From: an uncultured Pseudomonadota bacterium
GTDB taxonomy: Bacteria > Myxococcota_A > Bradymonadia > Bradymonadales > GCA-2716585
DNA: 34,028 nucleotides
Direction: 5' to 3'
NCBI GenBank assembly: GCA_937890335.1
Contig: CALBXO010000359.1
Location: 1-34,028 of the forward strand
The notes under the pieces are model-generated. The model saw only the letters and a program-made list of their open reading frames with translations. It did not search any database and had not been told where the DNA came from. The translations under genes were made by a program, and so were the position numbers. This document shows, one piece after another, positions 33,268 through 34,028 of this stretch (the stretch's first letter is position 1; each line of letters starts with the position of its first letter).

Positions 33268-34028
33268 ATGGCACGAAAAGTAGCGATTATTGGCTCGGGG
33301 AACATCGGCACTGACCTCATGGTCAAGGTGCTGGAATGCGACAGCCTTGAGATGGGGATGCTGGTTGGGATTGATCCCGACAGCGACGGTCTTGCACGTG
33401 CGCGAACCTTTGGGGTCGAGACGACCCACGAGGGCATCAGGGGCCTGTTGGAGTCGCCGGTCTTTGCCGACGTGGACATCGTCTTTGACGCCACGAGCGC
33501 GGGTGCTCACCTGGCACACGCGCCCGTGTTGAAGGCGGCCGGCAAGCGGGTCGTGGACCTGACGCCCGCGGCCGTCGGTCCCGGCGTGGTGCCCGTGGCG
33601 AACCTGGCCGAACACGCCGACGCGCCCAATGTGAACATGGTGACCTGTGGGGGGCAGGCGACGATCCCCATTGTGTGGGCCGTGCGCCAGGTCGCCGAGG
33701 TGCCGTACGCCGAGATTGTCGCTTCCATCTCCAGCCGATCCGCAGGGCCGGGCACGCGGGCCAACATCGACGAGTTTACGGTCACGACGGCGCGCGGAAT
33801 CGAAGAGATCGGGGGTGCAGGGCAGGGCAAGGCCATCATCGTGCTCAACCCCGCGGACCCGCCGCTGATCATGCGCGACACCGTGTACACGCTGTGCGCT
33901 TCCCGCGACCACGACGCCATCACCGCGTCGATCGAACGCGTGGTGGCGGCGGTGGCGGAGTACGTGCCCGGCTACCGCATGGTCAAACCGCCACAGCACG
34001 AGGACTTCTGGGACACGCCTGTCCATAT
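33268..34028 (+). CDS. Acetaldehyde dehydrogenase (acylating), 3' end missing
   Basis: The frame runs open to the window end (about 253 of the usual ~310 residues). It converts acetaldehyde or propionaldehyde plus CoA and NAD to acyl-CoA, the last step of meta-cleavage pathways (DmpF, BphJ, MhpF, HsaG family), usually in a channelling complex with 4-hydroxy-2-oxovalerate aldolase. Start ATG 33268 gives the typical N-terminus [18 protein letters not shown] with the NAD-binding GxGxxG. The catalytic Cys is C127 in [10 protein letters not shown], followed by [23 protein letters not shown], a block typical of the family. The aldolase would be expected just beyond the window. Its own palindromic operator suggests a separate transcript from the deaminase unit. 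Confidence 0.95.
   Translation, partial: MARKVAIIGSGNIGTDLMVKVLECDSLEMGMLVGIDPDSDGLARARTFGVETTHEGIRGLLESPVFADVDIVFDATSAGAHLAHAPVLKAAGKRVVDLTPAAVGPGVVPVANLAEHADAPNVNMVTCGGQATIPIVWAVRQVAEVPYAEIVASISSRSAGPGTRANIDEFTVTTARGIEEIGGAGQGKAIIVLNPADPPLIMRDTVYTLCASRDHDAITASIERVVAAVAEYVPGYRMVKPPQHEDFWDTPVH

Overview
This is about 34 kb of GC-rich bacterial chromosome. It carries ribosomal genes of bacterial type, many large cysteine-rich lipoproteins with Asp-rich linkers and PPC or Ig-like domains, a eukaryotic-type Ser/Thr kinase fused to an ATPase, a lone sigma-54 activator, and LuxC/LuxE-type acyl-reduction genes. Together these suggest Myxococcota or a related deltaproteobacterial-type lineage; this is inference from gene content, not a phylogeny. 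No insertion sequence, prophage, CRISPR array, tRNA or rRNA was seen.

Region 1 (1-2450) is the end of the spc/alpha ribosomal operon: map (3' end), rpmJ, rpsM, rpoA, rplQ, closed by an intrinsic terminator. It is abnormal because rpsK (S11) and rpsD (S4), which normally lie between rpsM and rpoA, are missing, as is infA between map and rpmJ. The junctions hold palindromes or hairpins instead.

Region 2 (2469-8051) is a tightly coupled four-gene run: a secreted zinc M16 peptidase, a non-catalytic M16 lipoprotein partner, an unassigned protein, and a TMTC-like polytopic membrane protein. A structured convergent junction separates it from region 3.

Region 3 (8111-17327) is two divergent units around a 358-bp gap. 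Leftward are a cysteine-rich lipoprotein and selO (protein AMPylase). Rightward are a lipoprotein with eleven six-cysteine repeats and a lysyl-oxidase domain that keeps its copper ligands and cofactor-forming Lys/Tyr pair, then glutaryl-CoA dehydrogenase, then a LuxC-type acyl-CoA reductase that probably starts at a rare CTG codon.

Region 4 (17349-26772) contains a SulP/STAS anion transporter (minus), a plus-strand unit (small membrane protein, thioredoxin, sigma-54 activator without a sensor domain), and a minus-strand series: LuxE-type acyl-protein synthetase, Ig-like/cysteine-rich lipoprotein, and kinase-ATPase fusion. LuxC and LuxE normally act together in fatty-acid reduction, so their presence in separate units of one window is notable.

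Region 5 (26773-30975) has a HEAT-repeat protein of 962 residues ending in an apparent HEPN domain with an R-x4-H motif, preceded by a good sigma-70-type promoter, and a lipoprotein with six double-cysteine repeats.

Region 6 (31007-34028) is an aromatic ring-cleavage pathway: 2-aminomuconic/2-hydroxymuconic semialdehyde dehydrogenase, a RidA-family putative 2-aminomuconate deaminase, a small unassigned protein, and acylating acetaldehyde dehydrogenase (cut by the window end). The last gene is preceded by a perfect 18-bp palindrome that fits the operator form of the TetR regulator KstR. The set resembles the lower kynurenine/3-hydroxyanthranilate or nitrobenzene catabolic route.
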